Source: Streptomyces sp. NBC_01707 (GTDB taxonomy: Bacteria; Actinomycetota; Actinomycetes; Streptomycetales; Streptomycetaceae). Taken from it: a DNA stretch of 64,000 nt. The notes beneath the pieces were generated by a model. It had not been told where the DNA came from, did not search any database, and saw nothing but the letters and a program-made list of their open reading frames with translations. The stretch spans positions 4,340,001 to 4,404,000 of the forward strand of contig NZ_CP109190.1 in NCBI RefSeq assembly GCF_041438805.1, in the 5' to 3' direction. This document shows positions 8,044 to 18,622 of this stretch, in pieces. Every line of letters starts with the position of its first letter. The stretch's first letter is position 1. The translations under genes were made by a program, and so were the position numbers.

Positions 8044-8772
8044 ATGACCGTCTCCGTCTTCCGTCACCTGCACCACAGCCGTACCCCCGGAGACCCGCTG
8101 GTCCTCCCCGGTCCGTGGGACGCCGCGAGCGCCCGTGTCTTCGCCGACGCCGGCTTCCCGGCGCTCGCCACGCCGAGCGCCGGGGTCGCGGCCTCGCTCG
8201 GGTACGAGGACGGGGCGACACCCGTCGCCGAGATGTTCGCGGCCGTGGCCCGGATCGCGCGCGCCGTTCCCGTACCCGTCTCGGCGGACATCGAGGCCGG
8301 TTACGGGCTGCCGCCGAAGGAACTCGTGGAGCGGCTCCTCGACACGGGTGCGGTCGGCTGCAACCTGGAGGACTCGGCCGACGGCGTCCTGGAGGACCCG
8401 CAACGGCAGGCGGACCGGCTGGCGGAGGTACGCACGGTCGCGGGCGACCAGCTCTTCGTCAACGCTCGCGTCGATACGTACGTGCACGGCGTCCCGGACG
8501 GCATCGACCCGGAGACGGAGACGATCGCCCGCGCCCGGCTGTACGCGGCAGCCGGTGCGGACTGCGTCTACCCGATCGCCGCCCCGCCCGAGTCCCTTCC
8601 GCGCCTGGCCGCCGCCATCCCGGCGCCGCTCAACGTCTTCGCCCTGCCGGACGGCCCGACCCCGCGCCGCCTCGGCGAACTGGGCGCCACCCGCATCACG
8701 TTCGGTCCAGGGCTGCAGCGCCAGGCCATGGCAGCCGTCCGCCGGATCGTCGACCGGTTGCACGCGCTGTAG
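8044..8772 (+). CDS. Isocitrate lyase/PEP mutase family protein
   Basis: 242 residues, a compact phosphoenolpyruvate mutase-superfamily TIM barrel. Metal/substrate segments are LPGPWDAASARVFADAGF (21-38), SADIEAGYG (80-88, with D82 and E84 as expected Mg ligands) and GCNLEDS (about 112-118). It lacks the KKCGH lyase loop of true isocitrate lyases, so it is more likely a C-C or C-P acting lyase or mutase of unknown substrate. The ATG follows CCGGGAGCCCCGCG. It lies in the same direction as the AhpD-like gene and is probably part of the same MocR-controlled unit. Confidence 0.87.
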   Translation: MTVSVFRHLHHSRTPGDPLVLPGPWDAASARVFADAGFPALATPSAGVAASLGYEDGATPVAEMFAAVARIARAVPVPVSADIEAGYGLPPKELVERLLDTGAVGCNLEDSADGVLEDPQRQADRLAEVRTVAGDQLFVNARVDTYVHGVPDGIDPETETIARARLYAAAGADCVYPIAAPPESLPRLAAAIPAPLNVFALPDGPTPRRLGELGATRITFGPGLQRQAMAAVRRIVDRLHAL

Positions 8773-8799
8773 CCTCCCGCACACCGAGCCCGCCAGGCC

Positions 8800-10182
8800 C
8801 TAGCCGTGGGCCTGTCTGCCCCCGAACGCGGCCAGGGTCCGTTCCAGAGCCGGCATGGCCCGCACCACGTTGCGGGAGCGGATCAGGGCGTCCCAGGCGG
8901 GTTCGAACTTCTTCCAGCCGCCCGCGTACGCCAGGTGCCTCAGCCGCTCGTGCGTGCCCGGCTGTGCGGCCGAACCGCGCCAGATGTTCGACCAACGGTA
9001 GAAGTCGCGGTACGCACGCCAATAACCGTCCTCCAGCTGACGCGAGGTCATTCCCTTCGGACGGTGGACGACATGGCGGGTGTCGTAGAGATCCCAGTCC
9101 CGGTGGACGATCCGGTCCTCGGCCTCCATCTGCTTCCACAGGCCGGTGGACGGATACGGCGTCATGATGTGAAAGGTGGCCGTCTCGATGCCCTGTTCGA
9201 CGGCCCACTCCACCGTCCGGTCGAAGACGTCCGGGCCGTCGTGGTCGAGGCCGAAGACAAAGCTGGCGTTGACCATGACACCGGCGCCATGGAGCCGGCG
9301 GACGGCGGCCGCGTAGTCCTTGCCGATGTTCTGGTCCTTGCGGCGTTCGGCGAGATTCGCGCTGTTGACGGTCTCGAAGCCGACGAACAGGCTGCGCAGC
9401 CCCGCGTCCACGGCCCGCTCCAGCAGGTCCGGCTGGAGTACGGACTTCACGGTGCCGGCCGCCTGCCAGAGCCGTCCCGTTCCGGCCATCCCGTCGAAGA
9501 GCGCCTCGGCGAAGCGCCGGTTGCCGAGCAGATGATCGTCGAGGAAGTACAGGTGCCTGCCGGGCAGCCGCTCGATCTCGGCGAGAGCGTCGTCCACGGC
9601 CTGGGTGTAGAAGGACTTGCCGCCCTCGAAGAACGCGTCCTTGTAGCAGAAGTCGCAGTGGTGCGGGCAACCGCGCGAGACGACGATCGAGTTGGGCACC
9701 AGATACAGGTTCCGTTTGATCAGGTCCCGTCGTACGGGCGGCAGTCCGGCCAGGGTGCGCAGTGTGGAGTCGTACCGACGGCCCGGCGCACCGTCCCGGA
9801 ACTCCTTCAGGAACAGCGGCCAGGTGTCCTCCCCCGGCCCGGTGAAGATCGTGTCCGCGTGCGCCGCCGCCTCGTCCGGGAGCGAGGTCACATGGAGGCC
9901 GCCCATGGCGACGTGGACGCCCCGGGCACGGAAGTGGTCGGCTATCTCGTAGCTGCGCCGGGCGGAGGTGATGTACGGCTGGACGACCAGCAGATCGGGG
10001 CTGTCGAGCGACTCGATGTCGACCCGTTCGACGTGCTCGTCGAGGAGCGTCACCTCGTCGTCCGGGTCCAGGTAGCCGGCGAGGGTCGCCAGGCCGAGCG
10101 GTGGGAAGAGCGAGTACTTGATCGGCCGGAAGAGCGGGCTGGTCGCCTCGGTCAGGGCCGGAAGAATCATCGTCACGCGCAT
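8800..10182 (-). CDS. B12-binding-domain radical SAM protein
   Basis: 460 residues. The N-terminal part (about 1-145) is a cobalamin-binding-type Rossmann domain (GYLDPDDEVTLLDEHVE, MGGLHVTSLPDEAAAHAD). The radical SAM core follows with the [4Fe-4S] motif CPHHCDFC (C172, C176, C179), then FLDDHLLGN and SLFVGFETVN. It is class B-like, related to methylases and P-methylase/HpnP/BchE types. The substrate is not predictable. The B12-binding DxHxxG is not obvious, so cobalamin use is uncertain. It converges on the PEP-mutase-like gene with a 27-bp gap and has no operon partner. The start ATG at 10182 gives MRVTMILPAL, a typical beginning. Confidence 0.87.
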   Translation of the reverse strand: MRVTMILPALTEATSPLFRPIKYSLFPPLGLATLAGYLDPDDEVTLLDEHVERVDIESLDSPDLLVVQPYITSARRSYEIADHFRARGVHVAMGGLHVTSLPDEAAAHADTIFTGPGEDTWPLFLKEFRDGAPGRRYDSTLRTLAGLPPVRRDLIKRNLYLVPNSIVVSRGCPHHCDFCYKDAFFEGGKSFYTQAVDDALAEIERLPGRHLYFLDDHLLGNRRFAEALFDGMAGTGRLWQAAGTVKSVLQPDLLERAVDAGLRSLFVGFETVNSANLAERRKDQNIGKDYAAAVRRLHGAGVMVNASFVFGLDHDGPDVFDRTVEWAVEQGIETATFHIMTPYPSTGLWKQMEAEDRIVHRDWDLYDTRHVVHRPKGMTSRQLEDGYWRAYRDFYRWSNIWRGSAAQPGTHERLRHLAYAGGWKKFEPAWDALIRSRNVVRAMPALERTLAAFGGRQAHG

Positions 10183-10259
10183 GACAGCCCAGACGGCACA
10201 ACCCGTATCCGCAGTTCCCGCTCACGGCCGTTCCCGCCGGCGGCCAGGTGCGAACGCAG

Positions 10260-10291
10260 CCGCCCCCGGCAGCGAGTGCTGCCGGGGGCGG
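10260..10291. terminator. mdh terminator
   Basis: 13-bp perfect stem CGCCCCCGGCAGC (10261-10273) with GCTGCCGGGGGCG (10278-10290), GAGT loop, plus one flanking pair. It sits 28 bp beyond the mdh stop on the minus strand. Confidence 0.85.
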
Positions 10292-10318
10292 TGAGGTACG
10301 CGCCAGGAGGCGTACGGA

Positions 10319-11470
<1,152 letters not shown>

Positions 11471-11486
11471 TCACCGCGATCGTGTC

Positions 11487-12599
11487 TCATCCGTCGGCGT
11501 CGGTGCACTCCTTCGTCCCGGACGCGAGCGTCGCGCAGGCCCTGGCGTCGGCGGCCTTCTTGACGGCGACCATGGGGGTGTACGCGTCCATGTCCGTGCC
11601 GGCGTCCACCGCGCCGTGCTGACCCGCGGCCCCGCCTGCGGCGATCCGGACCGTGTCGCCCGGGGCGGCCCTGGTGATCCGGGCCCACGCCGCGGCACAC
11701 GTCTCGCTGTAGCGCACCTCGACAAGACGTCCGCCGACCGTGACGCTTGCGGCCGTACGGGCGAACCTGCCGCCGCACCCCATGTCCTCCGGATCCTTCC
11801 CCGTGCAGTCGGTGCCGCCGCACCCGACGCCGTCCGGCAGGGGCGCGCTCGGGCTCGGCGACGCCGACGGGGTGGCCGCGTCCTTCCTGTCGTTGTCGTG
11901 ACCGTCCGGGCCGGTCAGGAGCAAGGCGGCGGCTGCCACCATCAGCACGCCCACCACGCCGGCCAGGAACACGGTCGCCTTGCGGCGGTCCACCGGCTTC
12001 CGCGGACCGCCGGCGTGTTGTGGCTGCGGCGGCCGCCCCGCTGCAGCGGGTCCGTATGCGTCTGCGTGACCGGCCCCCGGGAGCGCCTGTGACTGCTGCG
12101 GCACGTGCGGGGCGGTCCCGCGTTGCATCGGTACGGACGGTGCGCGGCCCCTGTCGCGCCCGTCCCGGCCTGTGCCGGGGTCCGTGGCTGTACCGATGCC
12201 CGTGCCGCTGACGGCTCCGGCGGAGCGGTGGCTCCCGTCGTGTCCCACCGGGCTCGGCCCGAACTCGCCGAGCGCCGCACGCGCCTGGGCGATCCGAATG
12301 CCCTCCATCGTCATGTCGTGGCGCATCTCGGCGCGGCTCCAGGCCCGCTCCGCCAGCTCCCACATGGTCGTCAGATACACCTGATCGGTACCCGTGACGT
12401 CGGCGAGAGCGACGATCGCCCCCTTGGGGGCGAGCAGCCGACCGTTCAGATAGCGCTCCCACGACGTCTTGCTGTAGCCCGTGCGGTCAGCGACCGCGGC
12501 GATGCCCAGACCACTGCGATCGACGAGTCTGCGAAGCTGACCGGCGAACTCCCGCACCTGTGGGTCGAGTTCCTCCGGCAGTGCCTTCCAACGAGGCAT
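11487..12599 (-). CDS. HTH-domain membrane protein with extracytoplasmic DUF2690
   Basis: 370 residues. The N-terminal XRE-like helix-turn-helix region (about 13-80) includes DRSGLGIAAVADRTGYSKTS and WERYLNGRLLAPKG. A Pro/Gly/Gln/His-rich linker follows to about 200, then one transmembrane helix (about 207-226, VFLAGVVGVLMVAAAALLL). The external DUF2690 domain (about 260-370) has paired cysteines (CGGTDCTGKDPEDMGCGG, YSETCAAAWARI, ACATL). This bitopic design puts a DNA-binding-like domain in the cytoplasm and a disulphide-rich domain outside. It suggests a one-component sensor; targets are unknown. Confidence 0.82.
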   Translation of the reverse strand: MPRWKALPEELDPQVREFAGQLRRLVDRSGLGIAAVADRTGYSKTSWERYLNGRLLAPKGAIVALADVTGTDQVYLTTMWELAERAWSRAEMRHDMTMEGIRIAQARAALGEFGPSPVGHDGSHRSAGAVSGTGIGTATDPGTGRDGRDRGRAPSVPMQRGTAPHVPQQSQALPGAGHADAYGPAAAGRPPQPQHAGGPRKPVDRRKATVFLAGVVGVLMVAAAALLLTGPDGHDNDRKDAATPSASPSPSAPLPDGVGCGGTDCTGKDPEDMGCGGRFARTAASVTVGGRLVEVRYSETCAAAWARITRAAPGDTVRIAAGGAAGQHGAVDAGTDMDAYTPMVAVKKAADARACATLASGTKECTDADG

Positions 12600-12978
12600 T
12601 ACTTCCCCCTCAGTTCCCCCGAACGTGCCTGATGTACCCCGCTCTGTCGTTCCCCCCTCGTCCCGGTACGGCGGTCTACCGTTCCGGACTACCCAGCAGG
12701 ATGCGCAAAGGCGGGCGGCCAGTTCCTGGAGAGAGAGCGCACCGAATCATTCGGGGGGTCGGCTCGTACCGCCGCGCGCCCCCTGCCCTGCGTTGCCGTG
12801 CCGGTCCGCCGCCGTTGCGCGGCGATCACACGGTGGTGGAATGGTCACTTCCGTGCCACAGGCCACCTGGTTCCCTTGAACCGTCGTTCCTCGTCGACAA
12901 GGCTGGATCCAGGCCGGGGCAAGGCCGCTCAAGTCACCACTTTCCGGAGCTTTTCCGCTCCTGTGGGCCCCGGCCACA

Positions 12979-13014
12979 GGTGTCCGTCCCTCATCGGGGG
13001 AGGGGGCGGACACC
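12979..13014. repeat. Unassigned stem-loop
   Basis: GGTGTCCG (12979-12986) pairs perfectly with CGGACACC (13007-13014), and TCCCTC pairs inside with GAGGGG. It is about 300 bp from either flanking gene end, so its role is not clear from position. Confidence 0.55.
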
Positions 13015-13323
13015 ACCTGTTGGGCGGAAGGCCGCCGCGCAGAAGCCCGCCGGGCCGGGGCCAGGCAGAACTTCCGGCAGAACTCGGCGGGATGCCGTCT
13101 CCTTCCGGAGGCCGACGGCCGGCGTGTCCAGGAACTGTTCCGTGCTCAGCCGTGTCGGGCGGCACGAGGACCGGCGTCATCAGGCCGAGCGAGCCGAAGC
13201 CCCGCGCGACGGCGTCGGACCGGACGTCACAAAACGAGGTCCGCGCGAAGTCGTGGATGACTCGCCGCGGACGCACCTCGGCGGTGCGAAACCGATGACC
13301 ACGGTCAGTTGCGCAAAAGCCGC

Positions 13324-13360
13324 GGCCCCCCTCGCACCGGGAACGGGTGCGAGGGGGGCC
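13324..13360. terminator. Terminator of the folD–DUF3017 operon
   Basis: 15-bp perfect stem, GGCCCCCCTCGCACC (13324-13338) with its complement at 13346-13360 and a 7-nt loop. It lies 58 bp past the minus-strand DUF3017 stop. Confidence 0.9.
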
Positions 13361-13417
13361 GGTTCGGCGCTACGAGGAGTACGTGGCGTCCTGGACCTGC
13401 TCGGCGCCGTACGGGAG

Positions 13418-14131
13418 TCAGCGGATCGTGAAGCGGACCGCGTGCTCCAGGAACGGTACGTCCAGCCACGGCTTGGGCTGTGCCACGAGTGCGAGCAGCA
13501 CGATCAGAACGCCGAGCAGTCCGTACGTCACCAGGTCGGTGAACCGGGAACGGACCGCCAGCATGCCCACCGAGGGAACCACGCAGCGCAGCACGGCTCC
13601 ACCGATGAGGGCGACGCCGATCAGTATCGTGCCGATCCTGAAGGCCTGGGCGAACGGGTTGACGGCGACGATCAGCAGGCCGATCCCGGCCGTGCAGAGC
13701 ACGGCGAGCAGCGGCCACTGGCGGGCCGGGGCGGGCGCGTCCCCGGACGCCGCCCTGCCGCCGCCCTCGGGGCGCGCGGTGTCCCGGGTGAACGAGGGGA
13801 ACCGTCGCGACGGGCGGGGCTCGACACCCGGGCCATCGCCGGGTGCGGGTTCGCCGTCGGCGGCATCGCTGCCGCCGGAGCCGGCGCCCGCGTCCTCGGC
13901 CGTCGCCTCTGCAGCGGTCTCGCCATCCGCGGCTTCGGCATCCGTAGCCTCTTCGCCCGCGGGCCCGGCGTCCGGGCGCGCGGCACCGGGACCCTCGCCC
14001 GCAGCGCTCACACCCTCGCCCGGCACGTCCTCGGCACGCTCATCCGCACCGCGCGCGACTCCGCCCGGCGGCACCGGAATCGCCCGGTCCGCCGCGGCGG
14101 CCGGGTCGGCCGGACTCGTACCAGCACCCAT
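13418..14131 (-). CDS. DUF3017 membrane protein
   Basis: 237 residues. The first about 150 residues are acidic, Ala/Pro/Gly-rich and disordered (AEATAEDAGAGSGGSDAAD). The C-terminal about 85 residues hold three hydrophobic helices (WPLLAVLCTAGIGLLIVAV; IGTILIGVALIGGAVLRCVV; LVTYGLLGVLIVLLALVAQ), the DUF3017 unit. Function is unknown. It follows folD by 29 bp, a pairing kept in many actinobacteria, so the two are co-transcribed and end at the 13324 terminator. Confidence 0.85.
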   Translation of the reverse strand: MGAGTSPADPAAAADRAIPVPPGGVARGADERAEDVPGEGVSAAGEGPGAARPDAGPAGEEATDAEAADGETAAEATAEDAGAGSGGSDAADGEPAPGDGPGVEPRPSRRFPSFTRDTARPEGGGRAASGDAPAPARQWPLLAVLCTAGIGLLIVAVNPFAQAFRIGTILIGVALIGGAVLRCVVPSVGMLAVRSRFTDLVTYGLLGVLIVLLALVAQPKPWLDVPFLEHAVRFTIR

Positions 14132-14160
14132 GGGGTTCCTTCCGGATCAGGTCGGTCGGC

Positions 14161-15039
14161 TCAGTCGGCGGAGACGGAAGCCGCGGCGGCCGCATCGCGC
14201 TCGGCCGCTTCCACCACGTTGACGAGCAGCTGGGCACGGGTCATCGGGCCGACACCGCCCGGGTTCGGGGAGATCCACGCGGCGACCTCGGCCACCCCGG
14301 GGTGCACATCGCCGACGATCTTCCCCTCCTCGTCCCGGCTGACGCCGACGTCGAGCACGGCCGCGCCCGGCTTCACGTACTCGGGCCTGATGATGTGCGG
14401 CGAACCCGCGGCGGCGACGATGATGTCGGCCTGCTTGAGCTGCGCGGCGAGATCACGCGTGCCGGTGTGGCACTGGGTGACGGTGGCGTTCTCGGACTTA
14501 CGGGTCAGCAGCAGCGGGATCGAGCGGCCGATGGTGACACCGCGGCCGACGACCACGACGTGCGCCCCGTTGATCTCGACGTCGTGGTGGCGGAGCAGCT
14601 GGACCACGCCCTGCGGGGTGCACGGCAGCGGGCCCGCCTCGTTGAGGACGAGCCGGCCGAGGTTCATCGGGTGCAGACCGTCGGCGTCCTTGGCCGGATC
14701 CATCAGTTCCAGGACACGGTTGGTGTCGATGCCCTTGGGGAGAGGAAGCTGCACGATGTATCCCGTGCAGTCGGGGTTGTCGTTGAGCTCCCGTACGACG
14801 TCCTCGATCTCCTCCTGGGTGGCGGTGTCGGGGAGTTCGCGCTGGATGGAGCCGATGCCGACCTGCGCGCAGTCGCGGTGCTTGCCGTTCACGTACCACC
14901 TGCTGCCCGGGTCGTCCCCGACGAGCAGGGTTCCCAGGCCAGGGGTGATGCCCTGCGCCTTGAGGGCCGCCACGCGGACGGTCAGATCGGACTTGATCGC
15001 GGCTGCGGTGGCCTTGCCATCGAGAATCTGGGCAGTCAT
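14161..15039 (-). CDS. folD: Bifunctional methylenetetrahydrofolate dehydrogenase/cyclohydrolase
   Basis: Interconverts 5,10-methylene-, methenyl- and 10-formyl-THF, the one-carbon donor for purN and purH encoded nearby. 292 residues from [15 protein letters not shown]. Signature parts are the catalytic lysine in [31 protein letters not shown], the NADP site [12 protein letters not shown] and the C-terminal [10 protein letters not shown]. The ATG at 15039 is chosen over the upstream in-frame ATGs because homology starts there. First gene of the operon with DUF3017. Confidence 0.95.
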   Translation of the reverse strand: MTAQILDGKATAAAIKSDLTVRVAALKAQGITPGLGTLLVGDDPGSRWYVNGKHRDCAQVGIGSIQRELPDTATQEEIEDVVRELNDNPDCTGYIVQLPLPKGIDTNRVLELMDPAKDADGLHPMNLGRLVLNEAGPLPCTPQGVVQLLRHHDVEINGAHVVVVGRGVTIGRSIPLLLTRKSENATVTQCHTGTRDLAAQLKQADIIVAAAGSPHIIRPEYVKPGAAVLDVGVSRDEEGKIVGDVHPGVAEVAAWISPNPGGVGPMTRAQLLVNVVEAAERDAAAAASVSAD

Positions 15040-15275
15040 GGTGCCCATCCTCGCGGATGACCCCACCCGCATACCAATTCTGGGTCCCCACGGTGGCCGT
15101 CAGATTGCGCTTGCACAACACATACGGCAATCGACTGGACAAAAAGCCGACGTCAAGACGACGATGAGCCGCGCAGTACGCGGGCAGTGTCGGGGGGACA
15201 GGCCGTTCTGATTGCGCACGATTCCTCCGCCCGGACCGCGTCGTCCCCGCACTTTCGCAACGGAGGAATTTCGCC

Positions 15276-15872
15276 ATGAGCAACGGCGACCCGAACAACC
15301 CCTACGGCCAGCAGCCGGGCGGGCAGCCGGGCTACGGCTACCCCCAGCAGGCCCCGCAGGGCGTGCCCCAGCAGGGCTACGGCTACCCCGCGGCTCCGCC
15401 CGTCCCGCAGTTCGGCGCCGCAGGCTTCGGCGGGGGCCCGCTGGAGATGCCGGGCGGCGTCAAGGCCGCCCGCGTCATGCTCTACGTGATCGGCGGCCTG
15501 CAGCTCATCGGCGCGATCCTCTTCGTCCTCAGCGCCGTGGCCGTGAACGCCGCCAAGAACGACGCGACGCTCCAGGACGACGTCCAGTTCCAGCAGCTCG
15601 CCGACTACTCCGGCGGAGCACTGTGGGGCCTCTCGGTCCTCGTGCTGCTGTGGGGCGTCCTGGCCGTGTTCCTCGCCGCGAAGTTCGGCAAGGGCGGCAA
15701 CGGGATCCGCATCACCGCCATCGTCTTCGGTTCGATCACCGCGCTGCTCGGCATCTACCCGTTCATCGTGGTCGGCCTCGTCCACACGGTTCTGTCGATC
15801 CTGGTCATCGTCTTCGTGGCGCGGGCCGACGGCAGCGCCTGGTTCAACCGTCAGCAGCAGCCGCAGTACTGA
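15276..15872 (+). CDS. Pro/Gly/Gln/Tyr-rich membrane protein
   Basis: 198 residues. The N-terminal about 60 residues are a low-complexity cytoplasmic-type tail with repeated QPGYGYPQQ-like motifs. Four hydrophobic helices follow (about 70-92 VMLYVIGGLQLIGAILFVL; 110-140 ALWGLSVLVLLWGVLAVFLA; 150-170 ITAIVFGSITALLGIYPFI; 172-190 VGLVHTVLSILVIVFVA). The ATG follows CGGAGGAATTTCGCC, an unusually clear ribosome site. The family is a common actinobacterial type without assigned function. It ends in a strong bidirectional terminator. Confidence 0.82.
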   Translation: MSNGDPNNPYGQQPGGQPGYGYPQQAPQGVPQQGYGYPAAPPVPQFGAAGFGGGPLEMPGGVKAARVMLYVIGGLQLIGAILFVLSAVAVNAAKNDATLQDDVQFQQLADYSGGALWGLSVLVLLWGVLAVFLAAKFGKGGNGIRITAIVFGSITALLGIYPFIVVGLVHTVLSILVIVFVARADGSAWFNRQQQPQY

Positions 15873-15906
15873 ACCTGCCGGTCTGGCGTTCCCGCAGGGG
15901 AACCGG

Positions 15907-15944
15907 AAGGCCGTGAACCCGCACGCGCGTGGGTTCACGGCCTT
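15907..15944. terminator. Bidirectional terminator between the membrane-protein gene and purH
   Basis: 14-bp perfect stem AAGGCCGTGAACCC (15907-15920) with GGGTTCACGGCCTT (15931-15944) and a 10-nt loop that can fold further. A-rich and T-rich ends give it intrinsic-terminator character in both directions. Confidence 0.9.
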
Positions 15945-16067
15945 CGGCGTTTTCCGGGTGCCGACCGTCGCTCCGGGCACGGCGTCGGAACCCGAGGGTG
16001 CCTCCCGGAGACCGGTTCCGGGAAACGCCGTCGGCGTTCGTTCACGCCGCCCGTACGTTCACACGGC

Positions 16068-17621
16068 TCAGTGGAAGAAGTGCCGCGTACCCGTGAAGTA
16101 CATCGTCACGCCCGCCTTCTTCGCGGCTTCGACGACCAGCTCGTCACGGACCGAACCACCGGGCTGGGCCACGGCCTTGATGCCGGCCGCGGTCAGGATC
16201 TCCAGACCGTCCGGGAACGGGAAGAACGCGTCCGAAGCGGCGTACGCACCGCGTGCACGCTCCTCGCCCGCCCGCTCGACGGCGAGCTTCGCGGAGTCGA
16301 CGCGGTTGACCTGTCCCATGCCGACGCCGACCGAGGCGCCGCCCTTGGCGAGCAGGATCGCGTTGGACTTGACCGCGCGGCAGGCCTTCCAGGCGAAGGC
16401 GAGCTCGGCGAGCTCGTCCTCGGAGAGCGCCTCACCGGTGGCGAGGGTCCAGTTGGCCGGGTCGTCGCCTTCGGCCTGGAGCCGGTCGGTGACCTGGAGC
16501 AGCGCGCCGCCGTCGATCGGCTTGACCTCGACCGTGGAGGTCGGGGCGTCGGGGCAGCGCAGCACGCGGATGTTCTTCTTGCGGGCGAGGATCTCGACCG
16601 CGCCGTCCTCGTACGCCGGGGCGACGATGACCTCGGTGAAGATCTCCGCGACCTGCTCGGCCATGGCGACGGTCACCGGACGGTTGACGGCGATGACGCC
16701 GCCGAAGGCCGACAGCGGGTCGCAGGCGTGCGCGTTGCGGTGCGCCTCGGCGACGTCGTCGGCGATCGCGATGCCGCACGGGTTGGCGTGCTTGATGATC
16801 GCGACGCACGGCTCGGCATGGTCGTACGCGGCACGGCGCGCGGCGTCCGTGTCCGTGTAGTTGTTGTACGACATCTCCTTGCCGTGCAGCTGCTCCGCCT
16901 CGGCCAGGCCGCCGGTGCCGGAGGTGTAGAGCGCGGCGGGCTGGTGCGGGTTCTCGCCGTACCGCAGGACGTTGCTGCGCTCGTACGTCGCACCGAAGAA
17001 GTCGGGGAAGCCCGTGTCGTCGGCGGCGGCGTAGTCGTCCGCGAACCAGGAGGCGACGGCGACGTCGTACGCGGCCGTGTGCTGGAACGCCTCGGCGGCG
17101 AGCCGCTTGCGGGTCGTCAGGTCGAAGCCGCCCGCCTCGACCGCGGCCAGGACGTCGGCGTAGCGGTCGGGGCTCGTGACGACGGCCACGGACGGGTGGT
17201 TCTTGGCCGCGGCGCGGACCATCGACGGGCCGCCGATGTCGATCTGCTCCACGCACTCGTCGGCGGAGGCGCCGGAGGCGACGGTCTCCTTGAACGGGTA
17301 CAGGTTGACGACGACGAGGTCGAAGGGCTCGACACCGAGCTCGGCGAGCTGCTCGCGGTGGGCGTCCAGGCGCAGGTCGGCCAGGATGCCGGCGTGCACG
17401 CGCGGGTGCAGCGTCTTGACACGGCCGTCGAGGCACTCGGGGAAGCCGGTGAGCTCCTCGACCTTGGTGACCGGCACACCGGCGGCGGCGATCCTCCCGG
17501 CGGTCGAGCCGGTGGAGACGAGCTCGACGCCCGCCTCGTGCAGACCGCGGGCGAGGTCTTCGAGCCCCGTCTTGTCGTAGACACTGACCAGGGCGCGGCG
17601 GATGGGCTTATTCACCGACAT
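16068..17621 (-). CDS. purH: Bifunctional AICAR formyltransferase/IMP cyclohydrolase
   Basis: The last two steps of IMP synthesis. 517 residues starting [20 protein letters not shown]. The N-terminal IMP cyclohydrolase is an MGS-like domain ([29 protein letters not shown]). The C-terminal transformylase has [28 protein letters not shown] and FPDGLE. It overlaps the end of purN by 14 nt, giving translational coupling. Both use 10-formyl-THF-linked chemistry supplied by folD just upstream in the window. Confidence 0.96.
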   Translation of the reverse strand: MSVNKPIRRALVSVYDKTGLEDLARGLHEAGVELVSTGSTAGRIAAAGVPVTKVEELTGFPECLDGRVKTLHPRVHAGILADLRLDAHREQLAELGVEPFDLVVVNLYPFKETVASGASADECVEQIDIGGPSMVRAAAKNHPSVAVVTSPDRYADVLAAVEAGGFDLTTRKRLAAEAFQHTAAYDVAVASWFADDYAAADDTGFPDFFGATYERSNVLRYGENPHQPAALYTSGTGGLAEAEQLHGKEMSYNNYTDTDAARRAAYDHAEPCVAIIKHANPCGIAIADDVAEAHRNAHACDPLSAFGGVIAVNRPVTVAMAEQVAEIFTEVIVAPAYEDGAVEILARKKNIRVLRCPDAPTSTVEVKPIDGGALLQVTDRLQAEGDDPANWTLATGEALSEDELAELAFAWKACRAVKSNAILLAKGGASVGVGMGQVNRVDSAKLAVERAGEERARGAYAASDAFFPFPDGLEILTAAGIKAVAQPGGSVRDELVVEAAKKAGVTMYFTGTRHFFH

Positions 17622-18264
17622 GACCGAGATGAACCTTTCGTCCCTCAATGCGATAGCCGTTACGGGCGAGCCGCCCCACGACCTCGACGAGCAGCTTGCG
17701 CTCGACTTCCTTGATGCGTTCATGGAGAGCGGCTTCGCCCTCCGGCGTGTCCTCTTCGGTCACCTCGACCACGCCCTGCGCGATGATCGGACCGGTGTCG
17801 ACGCCGTCGTCGACGAAGTGGACGGTGCACCCGGTGACCTTCGCGCCGTACGCGAGGGCGTCACGCACCCCGTGGGCACCGGGAAAGCTGGGGAGCAGGG
17901 CAGGGTGGGTGTTGACGAACCGGCCGCCGAACTCGGCGAGGAACCGCTTGCCCACGATCTTCATGAAGCCGGCGGACACCACGAGGTCCGGATGGTGCGC
18001 GGCAGTGGCGGCGGCGAGCGCCGCGTCCCACTCCTCGCGGGTGGCGTAGTCCTTCACCTTGCAGACGAAGGTCGGCAGCCCGGCGCGCTCCGCCCGTTCC
18101 AGACCGACGATGCCGTCGCGGTCGGCGCCGACCGCGACGACCTGGGCGCCGAAGCCCGCGGGGTCGTCGCCGATCGCATCGAGCAGGGCTTGGAGGTTCG
18201 TACCGGAACCGGATACCAGCACGACCAGGCGAGCCGGAGCGGCGGAGGGGGGCGGGGAGGCCAC
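17608..18264 (-). CDS. purN: Phosphoribosylglycinamide formyltransferase
   Basis: 10-formyl-THF-dependent GAR formylation, step 3 of purine synthesis. 218 residues from the GTG at 18264, which follows AGAAAGGG at 6-7 nt; sequence upstream of it is not family-like. Motifs are [16 protein letters not shown] (P-loop), SAGFMKIVG, the catalytic-site [15 protein letters not shown] and [14 protein letters not shown]. It is the first gene of the purN–purH operon. Confidence 0.95.
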   Translation of the reverse strand: MASPPPSAAPARLVVLVSGSGTNLQALLDAIGDDPAGFGAQVVAVGADRDGIVGLERAERAGLPTFVCKVKDYATREEWDAALAAATAAHHPDLVVSAGFMKIVGKRFLAEFGGRFVNTHPALLPSFPGAHGVRDALAYGAKVTGCTVHFVDDGVDTGPIIAQGVVEVTEEDTPEGEAALHERIKEVERKLLVEVVGRLARNGYRIEGRKVHLGHVGE

Positions 18265-18446
18265 GGCTGGGCCCTTTCTCGCGTGGTGAAGCAGAGCGAC
18301 GCTGTTTGCGGGGTCGTTATTTGTAGGGTCGTACGAAAGAATCGCGCCCCTCGATACGGGGAACTCTACGAAGGAGCCGACCGTCAGCAACGATACCGGC
18401 ACATCGGGGGACCCCCACGGGACGGGGGTGAAGGGCCGGATCCCAG

Positions 18447-18477
18447 GGGAGATCCAAGGGAGATCGAGGGGGAGATC
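18447..18477 (+). repeat. Three GGGAGATC direct repeats
   Basis: Copies at 18447-18454, 18458-18465 and 18470-18477, spaced 11 and 12 bp (about one helical turn), followed by a GGGGAG half copy. The layout suits a protein binding one face of the DNA. Confidence 0.45.
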
Positions 18478-18532
18478 ACACGGGGAGTGGGTCCGGGCGG
18501 CAGATATCGGCCTCCGGCGTCGCGCTCCCAGC

Positions 18533-18562
18533 TTTCGGCCCCTCCTGGCCGGGAGGTAGCGT
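18533..18562 (+). promoter_or_regulatory. Possible promoter of the downstream membrane-protein gene
   Basis: TTTCGG, 18 bp, TAGCGT (-10 at 18557-18562). The same TAGCGT -10 with 18-bp spacing occurs upstream of the riboswitch at 41696. Confidence 0.35.
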
Positions 18563-18622
18563 CAGGGGACAGCGAACCGTCCGTCAGGGCGGAAATGACG
18601 AGATGGGGAAGACGTTCACCAT

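Larger units (their letters stand above)
12600..13417. other. 818-bp intergenic region with two large hairpins
   Basis: It contains the promoter side of the minus-strand HTH–DUF2690 gene, a strong unassigned hairpin at 12979-13014 and the DUF3017 terminator at 13324-13360. Short frames on both strands look unlike coding sequence. No RNA gene is recognised. Confidence 0.5.
18265..18622. other. 358-bp divergent intergenic region (purN / membrane protein)
   Basis: It holds the purN promoter, with an AT-richer patch around 18317-18345, the GGGAGATC repeats (18447-18477) and a plausible plus-strand promoter (18533-18562). No gene or structured RNA is recognised. No purine riboswitch is visible before purN. 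Confidence 0.5.

Noticed and set aside
12929..13276. Minus-strand 115-codon frame
   Set aside because: It runs through the strong 12979-13014 hairpin and has no ribosome site or family likeness.
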